Below, in pieces: positions 28,382 to 37,741 of a stretch of DNA of 64,000 nucleotides (positions are counted from its first letter, which is position 1; every line of letters begins with the position of its first letter). Made by a program: the position numbers and the translations under genes. This stretch comes from Candidatus Abyssobacteria bacterium SURF_5 (lineage in GTDB: Bacteria; Abyssobacteria; SURF-5): NCBI GenBank assembly GCA_003598085.1, contig QZKU01000026.1, forward strand, positions 8,320 through 72,319, written 5' to 3'. Under the pieces are notes generated by a model that saw only the letters and a program-made list of their open reading frames with translations, did not search any database and was not told the DNA's origin.

Positions 28382-29847
28382 GTCAGGTTGATGGTTACCG
28401 GATTCCGCTTGCGGTCGAGATAATATTTGTCAAAGTCCACCTTCAGGCTGATCGGATATCGGCCGGAAAAGCAGGCGATGCAGTATTTGTTCCAGTCGCC
28501 GCCCGCAGCCTCTATCAGGCCTTCCTTGCTGAGGTAGTGAAGCGAGTCCACACGGAGATACTTCCGAATTTCTTCAAGGTTGTGGCTGGAAGCTATCAGT
28601 TCCTTCCGGGTAGGCGTATCGATCCCGTAAAAGCAGGGATGCGTAATCGGGGGCGAGCTGATACGCATATGAATCTCTTTTGCGCCCGCATTGCGGATCA
28701 TCTTGACGATCTTTCGACTGGTGGTCCCGCGCACGATGGAATCGTCCACGACGACCACGCGCTTTCCTCTCAGCGCCCCTTTGAGCGCATTATATTTGAT
28801 CTTGGCGCCGAAATCGCGGATCGTCTGCGACGGCTCGATAAAGGTGCGCCCGATATAATGATTCCGTATCAAACCCATGACAAACGGGATACCCGATTCA
28901 TGCGAGTAGCCGATGGCGGCGGCATTGGAAGAGTCAGGCACCGGCAGAACCAGGTCGGCCTCGATCGGGTTTTCCCGATACAATGTTGCGCCAAGAGCGT
29001 GGCGTACGCGTTCAACGTCGTATCCGAATATGACGCTGTCGGGACGAGAAAAATAAATCAGCTCAAAGATGCATAGACCGGTCCGAGCGGGTTTCGTTCC
29101 ACCGATACTCATCGAATGAACACCCGAACGATTGATCAGAAGCATCTCTCCCGGCTCGATATCGCGGATATATTTGGCGTCGACAATATCGAATGCGCAG
29201 CTCTCCGAGGCAACCACATGGGCGCCCTTTAGAATGCCGAGACACAGAGGCCTGAACCCATAGGCATCGCGCGCAGCTATCAGGTTTTCCGTGTCCATCG
29301 CAAGAATCGAATAGGCCCCTTTGACCCGCCGCAATGCCTCCGCAAAAGCCGATGGTAAATCATGCTTTCTCGAGCGCGCCACCAGATGTACAATCACTTC
29401 ACTGTCGCTCGTGGATTGAAAGATCGAGCCCTTCCCTTCAAGTTCCGAACGCAAAACGCGCGCATTCACAAGATTGCCATTATGCGCAACCGCTAGCGGG
29501 CCTTTCGCGTAATCCACCAGTATCGGTTGCGCATTTTTCAGAAGGCTTGAGCCGGCAGTGGAATAACGTACGTGGCCGATGGCTGTGTCGCCGGGAAGGC
29601 TGTCCAGGGTGTCTTTCTTGAAAACATCATAAACCATTCCCATTGCGCGGTGACTGTGGAGGCGATGTTCATGCGCCGAAACGATGCCGGCGCTTTCCTG
29701 ACCGCGATGCTGCAGCGCGTACAGCCCGAGATAAGCAATTCTCGCGGCTTCCGGATGGCCGAAAACGCCGAAGATGCCGCACTCATGCTTCAAAAACTCG
29801 GCTTCCGACGCCGCATCAAAGTCACGGGAATCGCGAGAATGTTTCAT
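28378..29847 (-). CDS. purF: Amidophosphoribosyltransferase, iron-sulfur type
   Basis: 489 residues. First committed step of purine synthesis. The catalytic N-terminal cysteine is C23 in KHECGIFGVFG, so a 22-residue propeptide is removed, as in the Bacillus-type enzyme. The PRPP motif VVVVDDSIVRGTT is near residue 365. CIACFSGRYP near the C-terminus and PCFYGIDTP match the 4Fe-4S ligands of the oxygen-sensitive class. The gene is three bases from purC. Confidence 0.96.
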   Translation of the reverse strand: MKHSRDSRDFDAASEAEFLKHECGIFGVFGHPEAARIAYLGLYALQHRGQESAGIVSAHEHRLHSHRAMGMVYDVFKKDTLDSLPGDTAIGHVRYSTAGSSLLKNAQPILVDYAKGPLAVAHNGNLVNARVLRSELEGKGSIFQSTSDSEVIVHLVARSRKHDLPSAFAEALRRVKGAYSILAMDTENLIAARDAYGFRPLCLGILKGAHVVASESCAFDIVDAKYIRDIEPGEMLLINRSGVHSMSIGGTKPARTGLCIFELIYFSRPDSVIFGYDVERVRHALGATLYRENPIEADLVLPVPDSSNAAAIGYSHESGIPFVMGLIRNHYIGRTFIEPSQTIRDFGAKIKYNALKGALRGKRVVVVDDSIVRGTTSRKIVKMIRNAGAKEIHMRISSPPITHPCFYGIDTPTRKELIASSHNLEEIRKYLRVDSLHYLSKEGLIEAAGGDWNKYCIACFSGRYPISLKVDFDKYYLDRKRNPVTINLT

Positions 29848-29850
29848 GTG

Positions 29851-30753
29851 CTACACGTTCCTTCCCGTCAGCAGCTTAAATGCCTGTTTGTATTTTTCTT
29901 CCGTTCGCGCCACAACGTCCGGCGGCAACTCCGGCGCCGGCGGAGTCTTGTCCCAATCGAGTGTCTCAAGATAATCACGCACGTATTGCTTGTCGAAATT
30001 CATCTGCGGTTTCCCCACCTCGTAGCTCTCCGCGAGCCAATACCGGGAGGAATCCGGCGTCAGCAGCTCATCGATCAGCAAAACGGCGCCGTCATACTCG
30101 CCGAACTCGAATTTTGTGTCCGACAGGATTAATCCTCGAGACGCGGCGAACTCGCTTGCCTTCTTGTAAATCAGCACGCTCTTCTCAGCAAGCAAATTTG
30201 CCTTTTCCGGCCCGATTATCTTCTTGGTCTCCGCAAATGAAATGTTGACATCATGACCGCTTTCCGCTTTCGTTGCGGGCGTGAAAATCGGCTCGGGCAG
30301 CTTCTCCGATTCCCGCAATCCGGCGGGGAGCGTGATGCCGCACACGCACTTGCTTTGCTGGTACTCTTTCACCGCCGAACCCGCCAAATAGCCCCGCACC
30401 ACGCATTCTATGGGAAAAGGTTTGCTCTTCTTGACGAGCATCGATCGGCCCCGAAGAACATCTGCGTATGGCCGCGTGGCACGCGGATATTCATCCACAT
30501 CGACTGAAAGAACCTGGTTCGGAATGATGTCCTGCACAAAGTCAAACCAGAACTTGGATAACGCGGTCAGCACCTTCCCTTTATTTGGAATCCCATTGGG
30601 AAGAATACAGTCAAACGCCGAAATGCGGTCGGTTGCAACCAGCAGCAGGTGGCCGTCCACCTCGTAGACGTCGCGCACCTTCCCGCGCCGGTGCAGTTTA
30701 AGACCGCTGAAGTCCGTCCGAAGCACAACGGATGAATTCGATTTCTTACGCAC
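29851..30753 (-). CDS. purC: SAICAR synthase
   Basis: 300 residues, the longer form similar to the yeast enzyme rather than the 240-residue bacterial form. Family motifs GKVRDVYEV, RISAFDCILPNGIPNKGKVL and VVRGYLAGSA are visible. It joins CAIR and aspartate. The start is GTG and overlaps the purB stop by 8 bases. Confidence 0.95.
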   Translation of the reverse strand: MRKKSNSSVVLRTDFSGLKLHRRGKVRDVYEVDGHLLLVATDRISAFDCILPNGIPNKGKVLTALSKFWFDFVQDIIPNQVLSVDVDEYPRATRPYADVLRGRSMLVKKSKPFPIECVVRGYLAGSAVKEYQQSKCVCGITLPAGLRESEKLPEPIFTPATKAESGHDVNISFAETKKIIGPEKANLLAEKSVLIYKKASEFAASRGLILSDTKFEFGEYDGAVLLIDELLTPDSSRYWLAESYEVGKPQMNFDKQYVRDYLETLDWDKTPPAPELPPDVVARTEEKYKQAFKLLTGRNV

Positions 30754-32047
30754 TGTTCAAGCCCGCCCTTTGAAAGATTTGATCAACGAACCGAAGGTGA
30801 TGCTGCAAATCAAAGCACTCGTCCAATTCTTGCTCCGAAAGGCGCGACATGATATCGCGGTCCGCAAGGAGCGCCCGGCGGAAATCCATGCCCTCCGCCC
30901 ATACCTTCATCGCGTTCCGCTGGACCAATCCGTACGCCTCTTCCCGCGTCAGCCCCTTCCCCACCAGTTCCAGAAGGATGCGTTCGGAAAAAAACATTCC
31001 CTTGGTCTTCTCAAGATTCGCGCGCATGTTGTCGGGATAAACCAGCAGCTTTTTTATGATGCCTGTGAACCGCGCAAGCAGATAGTCAATCAGGATGCAG
31101 CTGTCCGGAATGATGACGCGCTCGACCGAAGAATGCGAGATGTCGCGCTCGTGCCAGAGCGCTATGTTTTCAAGCGCCGCCATCGCATTGGCGCGGACGA
31201 CGCGAGCCAGCCCCGAAATCTGCTCGCACCGGATCGGGTTGCGCTTGTGCGGCATCGCAGATGACCCTTTCTGGCCCTTCTCGAAATACTCTTCCGCCTC
31301 CAGAATCTCCGTACGCTGAAGACTCCTGACCTCGGTGGCGAATTTATCGAGAGAACTTGCAATCAAAGCGAGAGCCGTCATGAAGTCCGCATGCCGGTCG
31401 CGTTGAATGATCTGCGTGCTCACCTGCGCCGCTTTCAATCCCAGCTTGTCGCAGACATATTGCTCGACGCGCGGGTCCGAATGAGCGAACGTGCCGACCG
31501 CGCCGGATACCTTCCCGACGCTAATGACCTGCTTCGCCCGCTCCATCCGCTCGAGATTCCGCTGAGTCTCGGTGTACCAGAGCGCCATCTTGAGGCCGAA
31601 CGTGATCGGCTCCGCGTGCACGCCATGCGATCGCCCGATCATAACCGTATTCTTGTGCTCGAGCGCTCGTTCCTTCAGTACGCCGAGCAGATCGTTCAAA
31701 TCGCGGATGACGAGGTCGCTCGCCTCGCGCAGGTTCACCGCGAGCGCCGTATCCAGCATGTCGGAGGACGTGAGCCCGAAGTGCATGAACCTTGAATCCG
31801 GCCCGACATGCTCTCCAACAGCGGTGAGAAACGCAATGACGTCATGCTTCGTTACATCCTCAATCTCGGCCACTCGCTCAGCCGAAAAATTCGCTTTCTC
31901 TTTTATGGTCGCCAGCGCCTGGGCCGGTATCTTGCCAAGCTGCGCCCACGCCTCGCACGCCAGAAGCTCCACCCGGAGCCACGTGCGCAGCTTGTGCTCT
32001 TCAGTCCAAATGCCGGCCATCTCCGGCCGGGAATACCGTGGTATCAT
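30746..32047 (-). CDS. purB: Adenylosuccinate lyase
   Basis: 433 residues, fumarase/aspartase superfamily. The signature GSSAMPHKRNP is near residue 262, with TSSDMLDTA at about 92-100 and the catalytic histidine region GRSHGVHAEPITFG near 140. Used twice in adenine nucleotide synthesis. First gene of the purine string, preceded by its own promoter (32133-32162). Confidence 0.96.
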   Translation of the reverse strand: MIPRYSRPEMAGIWTEEHKLRTWLRVELLACEAWAQLGKIPAQALATIKEKANFSAERVAEIEDVTKHDVIAFLTAVGEHVGPDSRFMHFGLTSSDMLDTALAVNLREASDLVIRDLNDLLGVLKERALEHKNTVMIGRSHGVHAEPITFGLKMALWYTETQRNLERMERAKQVISVGKVSGAVGTFAHSDPRVEQYVCDKLGLKAAQVSTQIIQRDRHADFMTALALIASSLDKFATEVRSLQRTEILEAEEYFEKGQKGSSAMPHKRNPIRCEQISGLARVVRANAMAALENIALWHERDISHSSVERVIIPDSCILIDYLLARFTGIIKKLLVYPDNMRANLEKTKGMFFSERILLELVGKGLTREEAYGLVQRNAMKVWAEGMDFRRALLADRDIMSRLSEQELDECFDLQHHLRFVDQIFQRAGLNSA

Positions 32048-32062
32048 CGGTTCAAAAACCTC

Positions 32063-32076
32063 ATCCGTTCACGGAT
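32063..32076. repeat. Inverted repeat in the purB leader
   Basis: ATCCGT-TC-ACGGAT, a perfect 6-base stem with a 2-base centre, 16 bases upstream of the purB ATG. Half of it (CCGTTC, 32065-32070) can instead pair with GAACGG at 32114-32119, so two exclusive foldings of the leader are possible. It could be an operator or leader hairpin, or chance. Confidence 0.35.
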
Positions 32077-32132
32077 TGCAACTTGCTGGGATTGGTAGGT
32101 TTGCATACGGCCTGAACGGGAATGACATCTGT

Positions 32133-32162
32133 ATGATAACAGGTTCGTTCTTCCTGAGTCAA
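32133..32162 (-). promoter_or_regulatory. Sigma-70 type promoter for purB and the purine string
   Basis: On the minus strand: TTGACT (32157-32162), an 18-base spacer, TATCAT (32133-32138). Transcription would start near 32126 and give a leader of about 80 bases before purB. The -35 box overlaps the plsC stop codon. Confidence 0.55.
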
Positions 32163-32962
32163 GCTTCTTTCAGGGGCGGGTTCCCCTTGGCTTCCTTCAT
32201 CTCCAGCATCGCGCGGCGAACCCGTTCCATCAATTCATTTCTGCTCTCATACGTGTATTGTGACGCGTCAATCGGTTCGCCAAAGATCACCCTCACGCGC
32301 CCCGGACGAATGCGCCACGTCGTCTTCGGCAGTACATGGTACGTCCCCTCGATGACAACCGGAATCACCGAGACCCCCGCTTTCACTGCAAGCACGAACC
32401 CGCCTTTCTTGTATGAACCGAGGCTGCCGTCTGGGCTGCGGGTGCCTTCCGGAAAAATGAGGAGCGGCATTCCCGCCCGTACCATTTCTGCTGCGCGATC
32501 AAGGCTGCTGAACGCCTGGGCCCGGTCGCCGCGGTCAATGCTGACATACCCGGCCGCACTCATAATCCAGCCGAAGATCGGGATTTTAAACAGGCTTTTT
32601 TTGGCGACGATCCGGAATTGCTGCCGGACTTCCTTTATCAGGACGGGAATATCAAAGTGGCTGTTATGGGTGGACATGATGATAAAGGAGCCGCCGGGCG
32701 GGATGTTCTCGCCCCCCCTTGTGTCTACTTTGACGCCGCATGTCCATAACAATAGCCGCGCCCACGTCGCGATGAACCAGTAGCTGGCGTTGCCTTTCGG
32801 GTTGATTAGAGCGAAAAGCAGGCAAGGAATTCCGAGTATTGTTGTATACAGGCCGATGAGGAAGACATACATCGCGGCCTGCGCGATTCCGGTGCGCATA
32901 CCCCGATCCACATCTGCGGCAGCGCCTGCGGAATGACTCAATAGACCTCCTTCTTCCTCCAT
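32159..32962 (-). CDS. plsC: 1-acyl-glycerol-3-phosphate acyltransferase
   Basis: 267 residues. The catalytic HX4D motif is HNSHFD near residue 113, and the glycerol-phosphate binding FPEGTRSPDG lies near residues 173-182. One hydrophobic segment lies at about 29-55 before the catalytic domain. It makes phosphatidic acid at the inner membrane. The ATG at 32962 has GGAGG three bases upstream and overlaps the previous gene by 25 bases; ATG at 32899 is an alternative. Sits between envelope genes and purB. Confidence 0.92.
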   Translation of the reverse strand: MEEEGGLLSHSAGAAADVDRGMRTGIAQAAMYVFLIGLYTTILGIPCLLFALINPKGNASYWFIATWARLLLWTCGVKVDTRGGENIPPGGSFIIMSTHNSHFDIPVLIKEVRQQFRIVAKKSLFKIPIFGWIMSAAGYVSIDRGDRAQAFSSLDRAAEMVRAGMPLLIFPEGTRSPDGSLGSYKKGGFVLAVKAGVSVIPVVIEGTYHVLPKTTWRIRPGRVRVIFGEPIDASQYTYESRNELMERVRRAMLEMKEAKGNPPLKEA

Positions 32963-33423
32963 GATCCTCCGGCGAAAGCGTAAACGATCTCGCGTTTTGA
33001 TGAATCCGAGAGAAGGAAATGGCTGTCCTTCCTGCAGTCTTCCCTCGTCGCGCTCTTTCGGGTCAGGTAAATGTTCTCTTTGAAACTGACGGTCGCAATA
33101 TACGGCGTATCGACCGAGTTCGTCCGGCGCATGTTGACCGTCGGCTCCTCGCGCTCATGATACACCCGATAATATCTGCCGCCGCTCTCATACACTTTTA
33201 CTTTGATCTCGCGCTGATGATACTTGTTGAATTGATTGATTTCCTCGCGGAGCACCTGATCCAATGCTCGTTTGGCGCGGTCCTCCTCGCTGCACGCGGA
33301 AAAGGAAAGCAGGAAATGAATCGCAAGAAGCGAAGGAACAACGACAAAAAACCGTCTTCGCAATTTTTGAAGGGCGTGCTCCAGCATGCCTGCTTTAACT
33401 TCGCTACTGTCTTTCCGCCTCAT
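32938..33423 (-). CDS. Small exported protein, possible lipoprotein
   Basis: 161 residues, not recognised. A basic N-terminus is followed by a hydrophobic stretch of about 18 residues ending LLSFSACSEED, a weak lipobox with the cysteine at about residue 44; a shorter start at 33387 would give a more usual signal length. The mature part is charged and beta-rich, with YYRVYHEREEPTVNM. The start overlaps the upstream gene by four bases, and plsC overlaps its end, so the three genes form one unit. Confidence 0.6.
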   Translation of the reverse strand: MRRKDSSEVKAGMLEHALQKLRRRFFVVVPSLLAIHFLLSFSACSEEDRAKRALDQVLREEINQFNKYHQREIKVKVYESGGRYYRVYHEREEPTVNMRRTNSVDTPYIATVSFKENIYLTRKSATREDCRKDSHFLLSDSSKREIVYAFAGGSWRKKEVY

Positions 33424-34121
33424 TTCCCCTCGTCTCCACTCACCAGAATTTCAATCCGCTCATAGAACCGGGTCTTCTTCAATTGGAAAGTGCTGGTCTT
33501 CTGGGGGTCCGCGCCATAATGTTCCCCGAGATATCCGAGCCGCGCCGTGCCAAAATCTATCTGCTCATCAAACGGGTCCCATGCCTTGAAATCCACCCGC
33601 ACGTTTCCATTCCAATCACGGGAAAATACCGTGAAAAAGAGCTGGTCGTCTTTGACATACACATCTTTAAAAGTGAGCATCTGGCTCGAACTGCGCATGA
33701 TGATCTTCGGCTGGGGAGCGGTTATCGCAGTGGCCTTGTCATACACGTAATACAACACGATGATTGCGAGAACGGCGATAATTATTCCAAACCCGATGTT
33801 TTCCCGGCGCCTCCGCTTCTTTACCTTCGCGATAACATCCGCCCGCCGCCACTCGTCCTCCTCCGCCGCCTCCTCAGTCGCCGGCTCGGATACCTCGATG
33901 AGGCCGTCAACCATCTTCTGGACGTAGTCGTCTCCCAGCTTGCCCGGCGAAGATCCCGAGCTTTCCGCGGAAACAGGTTCCGTACCGCCTTCGCGAATGT
34001 TGATCTTGCTGAATCCGAATTTCTGCAGTTGCGCCTTTACTTCCGCTGCGCTTTCAGCCGACGTCGTCCCGCTTACAGATCGGCCTTTCCGGTCGACTCC
34101 CTCATAAGAAAACTCTTTCAC
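33420..34121 (-). CDS. Single-pass membrane protein with GspF-like N-terminal segment
   Basis: 233 residues. Residues 1-44 (MKEFSYEGVDRKG..., then AESAAEVKAQLQKFGF) look like the first segment of type II secretion and pilus GspF/PilC proteins, but the long helical GspF domains are absent. An acidic linker follows, then a basic KKRRRR stop-transfer motif, one membrane helix at about 109-127 and an outer beta-rich domain of 100 residues. Function unknown. It heads the small operon with the lipoprotein-like gene and plsC and has a strong promoter upstream. Confidence 0.6.
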   Translation of the reverse strand: MKEFSYEGVDRKGRSVSGTTSAESAAEVKAQLQKFGFSKINIREGGTEPVSAESSGSSPGKLGDDYVQKMVDGLIEVSEPATEEAAEEDEWRRADVIAKVKKRRRRENIGFGIIIAVLAIIVLYYVYDKATAITAPQPKIIMRSSSQMLTFKDVYVKDDQLFFTVFSRDWNGNVRVDFKAWDPFDEQIDFGTARLGYLGEHYGADPQKTSTFQLKKTRFYERIEILVSGDEGK

Positions 34122-34172
34122 AATCGCACTCCGGGACTGCTGGCACGGTCATCATTCGGGCTGGCTTGCTGG

Positions 34173-34201
34173 ATGATACCACAACGCTGGAAGGCTGTCA
34201 A
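34173..34201 (-). promoter_or_regulatory. Sigma-70 type promoter upstream of 34121 gene
   Basis: On the minus strand: TTGACA (34196-34201), a 17-base spacer and TATCAT (34173-34178). Transcription would start near 34166, giving a leader of about 45 bases. Close match to consensus; it may drive the three envelope genes and possibly read on into the purine string. Confidence 0.65.
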
Positions 34202-34264
34202 CGAAAGGACGATTTGCCGCGAGATCATGTGCAATTGATTGATATCGCCCGCATTACGGCTCGG

Positions 34265-35212
34265 TCACTGCGTCGTAGAAACGGCGAGCATCGGAACAAT
34301 CCGCGCCTCGTCTACCGGCTTGCCATCCGCAGTATAAGCCAGGGAGCGGCACGAGTTGGCCGAGAATTCCAACACGAGAACGACATTGTCCTGATCGTTT
34401 CCTCCGGCTAGCATAGGATCGTTCTTCTTCAGATCGCCTTTGTTCAGTTTTCCGCCGCTGCCAGCGGTGAGATAGGTAATGCCTTTAACCGGATGAAGCC
34501 GCTCGTAGATATGATTATGCCCGGATATGACCATGGTTACACCCTGTTCGAGCAGGATGGGTTCGAGCAACGCGGTCAACACGGGATCGGCCGGATGGTG
34601 CTTCGCGGCCGTGTAAAGTGGATGATGCATCGCAACGACTTTCCACCGCGCGTTGCTTTGGCCGAGCGCCTGCTCGAGCCACTGGATCTGTGGGGCATCG
34701 TTTTCAATTCCATTGGAATTCAGGAAGAATACTTCTACAAGATTCTCGCCGAACACCTTCGAGTAATACGGGCGGCCGTTCATATTGTACTGAGGAAAAT
34801 ACAGCTGATGCTCCTTCATCCCGCGACGCAGGTCATGGTTCCCGAGAATTGCGAAAAATTGCGCGCCTCGCCCGATCAGGGAAGCGTACGGTATGGTGAA
34901 TGTCTTCCGGAGGGAGCGGGAAGGCGACCCCCACAGTGGAGTGTTGTCGCCAAGCAAAATGATTCCCTCAAGCGATACCGCCTGATGTACGCGGTCGAGA
35001 AGATGCGCGATTTTCGCCTGGCGCCCGACGCCCGAGCGTACATCTCCCAGCGCCGCTAAATGGATTACTGATTCTCCGGCCGGCGCCAATTCTTCAATCT
35101 CAAATTCTGCAACCGATGACTCCGCGGAGAATCGATCCGATTCGATGACCCCAAAAACAAAGCCAACAACTATCATGAAAAACACGAGACACCTCAGAAA
35201 ACGCTTTTTCAT
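34265..35212 (-). CDS. Exported calcineurin-like metallophosphoesterase
   Basis: 315 residues. The N-terminus MKKRFLRCLVFFMIVVGFVFG is a signal peptide or anchor. Metallophosphoesterase motifs follow in order: LGDVRSG, LLGDNT, ILGNHDLRRG, MHHPLY and SGHNHIYERL, giving a full dimetal site as in purple acid phosphatase-like enzymes. It acts outside the inner membrane on an unknown phosphoester. ATG at 35212 is chosen because it has a GGAAAAGAG leader and begins the signal peptide; the open frame reaches 35368 without this logic. About 190 bases of apparently empty sequence separate it from the next gene. Confidence 0.82.
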   Translation of the reverse strand: MKKRFLRCLVFFMIVVGFVFGVIESDRFSAESSVAEFEIEELAPAGESVIHLAALGDVRSGVGRQAKIAHLLDRVHQAVSLEGIILLGDNTPLWGSPSRSLRKTFTIPYASLIGRGAQFFAILGNHDLRRGMKEHQLYFPQYNMNGRPYYSKVFGENLVEVFFLNSNGIENDAPQIQWLEQALGQSNARWKVVAMHHPLYTAAKHHPADPVLTALLEPILLEQGVTMVISGHNHIYERLHPVKGITYLTAGSGGKLNKGDLKKNDPMLAGGNDQDNVVLVLEFSANSCRSLAYTADGKPVDEARIVPMLAVSTTQ

Positions 35213-35404
35213 CAGAAACTCTTTTCCTTCTGGCGCTGTAAGTGCTTGAACGCGAGAATGAGCGACGGGGAATCTGGATGCGCCGGATAACCTTTGCGAA
35301 TGGCTTCGCACCTGACATATGCTGAATGGCGTGCAGCAGATATGGCTACATAGTCTCCATGTTATCACAGTTCACGGAATGATGACAATGGGGTGTCGCC
35401 GAAT

Positions 35405-37108
35405 TCATCCGGCGTGGTGGACGAGAACACAAACCAGGTCGCGGCTGCCGACCTGCCCGCGCGCGATCTGGTCGAGGATGAGAAAATCACCGGCCTCAAG
35501 CAACTGCAGGCGCTTGTGTTCGAGCACCACGTAAATATTCTCGTCCTTCCCGAGCGCCTGCATGACTTCCTCATTCGAATTGAGCCTCGTCATATTTCGG
35601 CCCATGTAATAATTGATGTTCGGCCGATACGTCTGATAGAAGTAAAGAGAATCCCCTTCCTCTATTGCGCCCCTGACAGCGGTGCAAAATGAACGGGCCG
35701 AAAGATATTTATCGGCGGCCGGAGCTACATACCCGAAAAGGGCCGCCGATATCAGGATGGTCGCCACAGCGACGCCCAGCAAAGCGGATAGAGGGGGGAT
35801 ATTCATCAGGCGGCGCGCTACAAGAAACAGACCCGTTTCTCCCACAATCGCCGCTGCCAGCGCAAACCAGAAAATCTCGCGCAGGTAGACGTACGAGATT
35901 ATCGTAAACACCGGCAACGCGACCGCAGAGGCGAGCGCGAGACCTGCGCATGGAACCCAATATTCGTTGCGCTCTCTGAGCCGACCTTCGAAAGGATTCC
36001 GCTTGATCAAGGCCCAGCTCATAAGCAGGCTCGCCGCCGGGAATAGCGGCAAAATGTATTGGCTGCGCTTGCCGGAGATCAAAGTGAAAAAGACGATGAT
36101 AGCGGCGAACCAGACGAACAGAAAACGAAGCCCCTGATGCGCTCGCAGGTTGGCTTCTCTTTTCAGCGTTCGCACGGTCAGCGGAATAAAAAACGTCCAG
36201 GGCAACAACTGCCACGGGATGTTGTACAAATAGTAGAAAAACGGCCGTCGATGCGAATACGAGTCAAACATACGCCCGCCGGTTTGCTTCGCCAAAACCG
36301 AAATCGAGCCGTATACCCCCTCGCTTTGCACATAGGCCGCCCGCCACCACGGCGCTACAACAAGAGCAACCAACGCAAGCCCCGCGACAAGGCAGAGCGT
36401 AAAGCGCAGAGATTCCCGCCAGGCCCCCTCCCGCCGCAAGACAATCTCCGAGCCGATAAAAACGAACATTACAGCCACCGGCACGACCAACCCCACCGGC
36501 CCCTTCGCCAGCGCTGCCGGCGCCAGACTCGCAAACCCCGCAAGATAGAAGGCGACAGCGCGCCGTGCATAAGCAGCGCAAAACAGACAGAGGGCCGCGC
36601 TGATGCTGAGCGCAAGCAGCATGTCGATGACGCCGATACGCCCGATCCCTACGAATTGTGCGCTCGTCGCCATGATCAATGTCCCCAAGAGCGCCTCGCG
36701 CCGCCCAAGAAGCCAACTACCGAAGAAATACGTCAAGAGCATCAGGAGCAATGAGGCCGTCGCCGACGGAAATCGCGCGGTCAGTTCGTTTACGTCACCG
36801 AGAGGCTTTGAGAGAGCGGCCACAAGCCAAAAATACAAGGGGGGCTTCTCTGTATAAATTTGGCCGTTCAGATGCGGGACGATCCAATCGCCCGAGCGAA
36901 GCATTTCACGCGCCACCTGCGCGTAGCGAGGCTCGTCAGGGCTCCACAAGTCATACGAACTCATCCGAAAGAAAAACAGGAAGTATGCGCTCAATAAAAT
37001 TATGAGCAGGTGCTTCAGCGGAATGCGCCACCAAGGTCCGCCCTCTTCCACCGTTGCAGAAAACCCGTTGACAGGCCAATTGGCTCGCCATTTTGATTCA
37101 GTTGTCAC
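35405..37108 (-). CDS. ArnT-like glycosyltransferase (GT-C)
   Basis: 567 residues. The first outer loop has the ArnT/PMT signature: DEPRYAQVAREML with D58-E59, then SGDWIVPHLNG and YTEKPPLYFW. About 12 membrane helices and a 100-residue soluble C-terminal domain follow. ArnT enzymes move a sugar such as aminoarabinose from undecaprenyl phosphate to lipid A on the outer face of the inner membrane; the actual sugar and acceptor here cannot be read. The start is at 37108, with no arn operon nearby. Confidence 0.85.
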   Translation of the reverse strand: MTTESKWRANWPVNGFSATVEEGGPWWRIPLKHLLIILLSAYFLFFFRMSSYDLWSPDEPRYAQVAREMLRSGDWIVPHLNGQIYTEKPPLYFWLVAALSKPLGDVNELTARFPSATASLLLMLLTYFFGSWLLGRREALLGTLIMATSAQFVGIGRIGVIDMLLALSISAALCLFCAAYARRAVAFYLAGFASLAPAALAKGPVGLVVPVAVMFVFIGSEIVLRREGAWRESLRFTLCLVAGLALVALVVAPWWRAAYVQSEGVYGSISVLAKQTGGRMFDSYSHRRPFFYYLYNIPWQLLPWTFFIPLTVRTLKREANLRAHQGLRFLFVWFAAIIVFFTLISGKRSQYILPLFPAASLLMSWALIKRNPFEGRLRERNEYWVPCAGLALASAVALPVFTIISYVYLREIFWFALAAAIVGETGLFLVARRLMNIPPLSALLGVAVATILISAALFGYVAPAADKYLSARSFCTAVRGAIEEGDSLYFYQTYRPNINYYMGRNMTRLNSNEEVMQALGKDENIYVVLEHKRLQLLEAGDFLILDQIARGQVGSRDLVCVLVHHAG

Positions 37109-37206
37109 CCTTTATCTCACCCAGGCGAGCCCCTTCGCACGATCATTCCGCACCGTGAGAACGACCCGGTGGGTCGCCCGCTTATAAATTCTTCGCAGAT
37201 TTGGCC

Positions 37207-37671
37207 TCATTTGATCTTGTATATGCTGTACTTGACTTTGTTTTCTCCTGAAGAGCCCACCCCCACCGCAAATGTTCCATTGAGCCATGAATACTTCGGA
37301 GAAGAGGTGCGGAAGGTGGGATTCGTGAGGATTCTGAACTCACCGCCTTGCGGTAGACCACCCTGCGCCAGCTCCTTCTTCACGTCTTCCGGAAAATCGA
37401 TCAGGCCCTTGTAATAGACATAAATAGCTGCGCCGTCGTCCGTTTCCAGCGTCGCCCGCACATCGAGCTGGCCGATGCCATCCGGCCGGATAACAAACCA
37501 ATCCGCTCCCACAGGTTTCAGGGTCCCCCTCAGCTTCGGCCCCTCAAATTTGCCTCCCTGGATGTAGAAATGAATCCGCAGGCCCTCCGGCACCTGCCCT
37601 ATCAATTCGGGCAAGCTCAACTCCGCTTCAATGTCAAATAAGTATTCGGTATCAAATTGGTACGCAGGCAT
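37207..37671 (-). CDS. DUF3237 domain protein
   Basis: 154 residues, a small beta-barrel protein covering the whole DUF3237 family (opening with a LFDIEAELSLPELIGQVPEGLRI-type strand pattern). Function unknown in the family. The ATG at 37671 has GGGAGG six bases upstream, which decides the start over the longer open frame reaching 37905. Divergent from the AsmA gene. Confidence 0.78.
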   Translation of the reverse strand: MPAYQFDTEYLFDIEAELSLPELIGQVPEGLRIHFYIQGGKFEGPKLRGTLKPVGADWFVIRPDGIGQLDVRATLETDDGAAIYVYYKGLIDFPEDVKKELAQGGLPQGGEFRILTNPTFRTSSPKYSWLNGTFAVGVGSSGENKVKYSIYKIK

Positions 37672-37741
37672 GTGTTTCCTCCCTGTTTCGAGGCGCTCCC
37701 TTCGATTCGTTTCCTGCGAGGCAGGCGTTACCTGAGCCAAG

